A DNA stretch of 5,685 nt from an uncultured Methylococcaceae bacterium (lineage in GTDB: Bacteria; Pseudomonadota; Gammaproteobacteria; Methylococcales; Methylomonadaceae): positions 1 through 5,685 of the forward strand of contig CAIMDR010000278.1 of NCBI GenBank assembly GCA_903839795.1. Reading direction: 5' to 3'. Both the position numbers and the translations under genes were made by a program. The notes beneath the pieces are model-generated. The model was not told the origin of the DNA. It was given only the letters and a program-made list of their open reading frames with translations, and did no database searches. How positions within the stretch are numbered: the stretch's first letter is position 1; each line of letters starts with the position of its first letter. Shown here piece by piece: positions 5,362-5,685 of the stretch.

Positions 5362-5685
5362 TTATTTCGGATTAAACAAAAACTGAAACGATCTAAATTC
5401 TCTGGCAAATAGATCTTTATCTTTAGGTACCGGTAATGGCGATGCTTTGTTAACAGCGTTTTCTGCCGATCGGTCAAAAATCTCATCACCACTACTGGAA
5501 ACAACTTCAGCGTCAATTACCGTACCATCAGACATTAATTTGACCCTGATTGTACACTTTAAACCTTCTGTAGCCGATACAGGGCGAATCCAGCTTCGAT
5601 TTACTTTTTGTTGGATGGCAATTTTTGCCTGTGCAGCTTCACTCGCCTGTGCCGCTATTTTTGCTTGGGCTGCTTGAGCCGCCTC
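5362..5685 (-). CDS. tolA: TolA, C-terminal part (5' end beyond the window)
   Basis: The 107 visible residues are the end of TolA, the inner-membrane protein that spans the periplasm and couples TolQR proton-motive-force energy to TolB and Pal. Residues 1-28 continue an Ala/Gln/Lys/Glu-rich helix with near repeats (A-A-Q-A-K-I-A-A-Q and A-A-Q-A-K-I-A-I-Q), the end of the domain II stalk. Residues about 29-107 form a TonB-like domain III: S-W-I-R-P, then C-T-I-R-V-K-L-M-S-D-G-T-V-I-D-A-E-V-V-S-S-S-G-D (44-67), F-D-R-S-A-E-N-A-V (70-78) and a final F-Q-F-L-F-N-P-K. Only one cysteine (44) is visible, so the disulfide known in E. coli TolA domain III cannot form inside this domain. The membrane anchor and most of the stalk lie off the right edge. 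Tandem TAA codons end the frame. Confidence 0.92.
   Translation of the reverse strand, partial: EAAQAAQAKIAAQASEAAQAKIAIQQKVNRSWIRPVSATEGLKCTIRVKLMSDGTVIDAEVVSSSGDEIFDRSAENAVNKASPLPVPKDKDLFAREFRSFQFLFNPK

Overview
The window looks like a chromosomal piece of a gammaproteobacterium. Its core is the 3' part of a tol-pal cluster followed by queuosine-precursor genes and a lysine tRNA, all on the minus strand and read from right to left: tolA (C-terminal end only), tolB, pal, cpoB (ybgF), queE, queC, tRNA-Lys(UUU). This order is the one I know from Pseudomonas and related gammaproteobacteria. The moderate-to-low G+C and the C/G-rich palindromic mini-repeats remind me of Methylococcales (Methylobacter/Methylomonas-like methanotrophs), but that placement is an inference.

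Layout in transcription order. Positions 5685-5362 hold the end of TolA: the alanine-rich helical stalk and the TonB-like domain III. A 334-bp gap (5361-5028) follows, containing a 102-bp MITE-like repeat and a possible tolB promoter. TolB (5027-3747), Pal (3688-3089) and CpoB (3080-2181) complete the envelope-constriction machine. queE (2181-1537) and queC (1530-856) follow with a 1-base overlap and a 6-base gap, so they are probably co-transcribed with cpoB. tRNA-Lys (800-725) has its own consensus-like promoter.

Positions 724-1 are an accessory junction downstream of the tRNA 3' end. A tyrosine-recombinase (integrase) gene begins at 604 and runs away from the tRNA, the usual layout of an island integrated at a tRNA gene. 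This integrase is broken at 122-20 by a 103-bp element with GTAA...TTAC ends and an exact 8-bp target duplication. Removing the element and one duplicate restores the reading frame.

The two short elements (20-122 and 5183-5284) are about 85% identical and lie in opposite orientations. Both begin with GTAA and have 8-bp target duplications, exact in the first and 6 of 8 matching in the second. Those are hallmarks of the IS66 family, so I interpret them as non-autonomous MITEs mobilised by an IS66-type transposase. They are the most interesting part of the window. I see no defence system, CRISPR array or wholly new gene system here.
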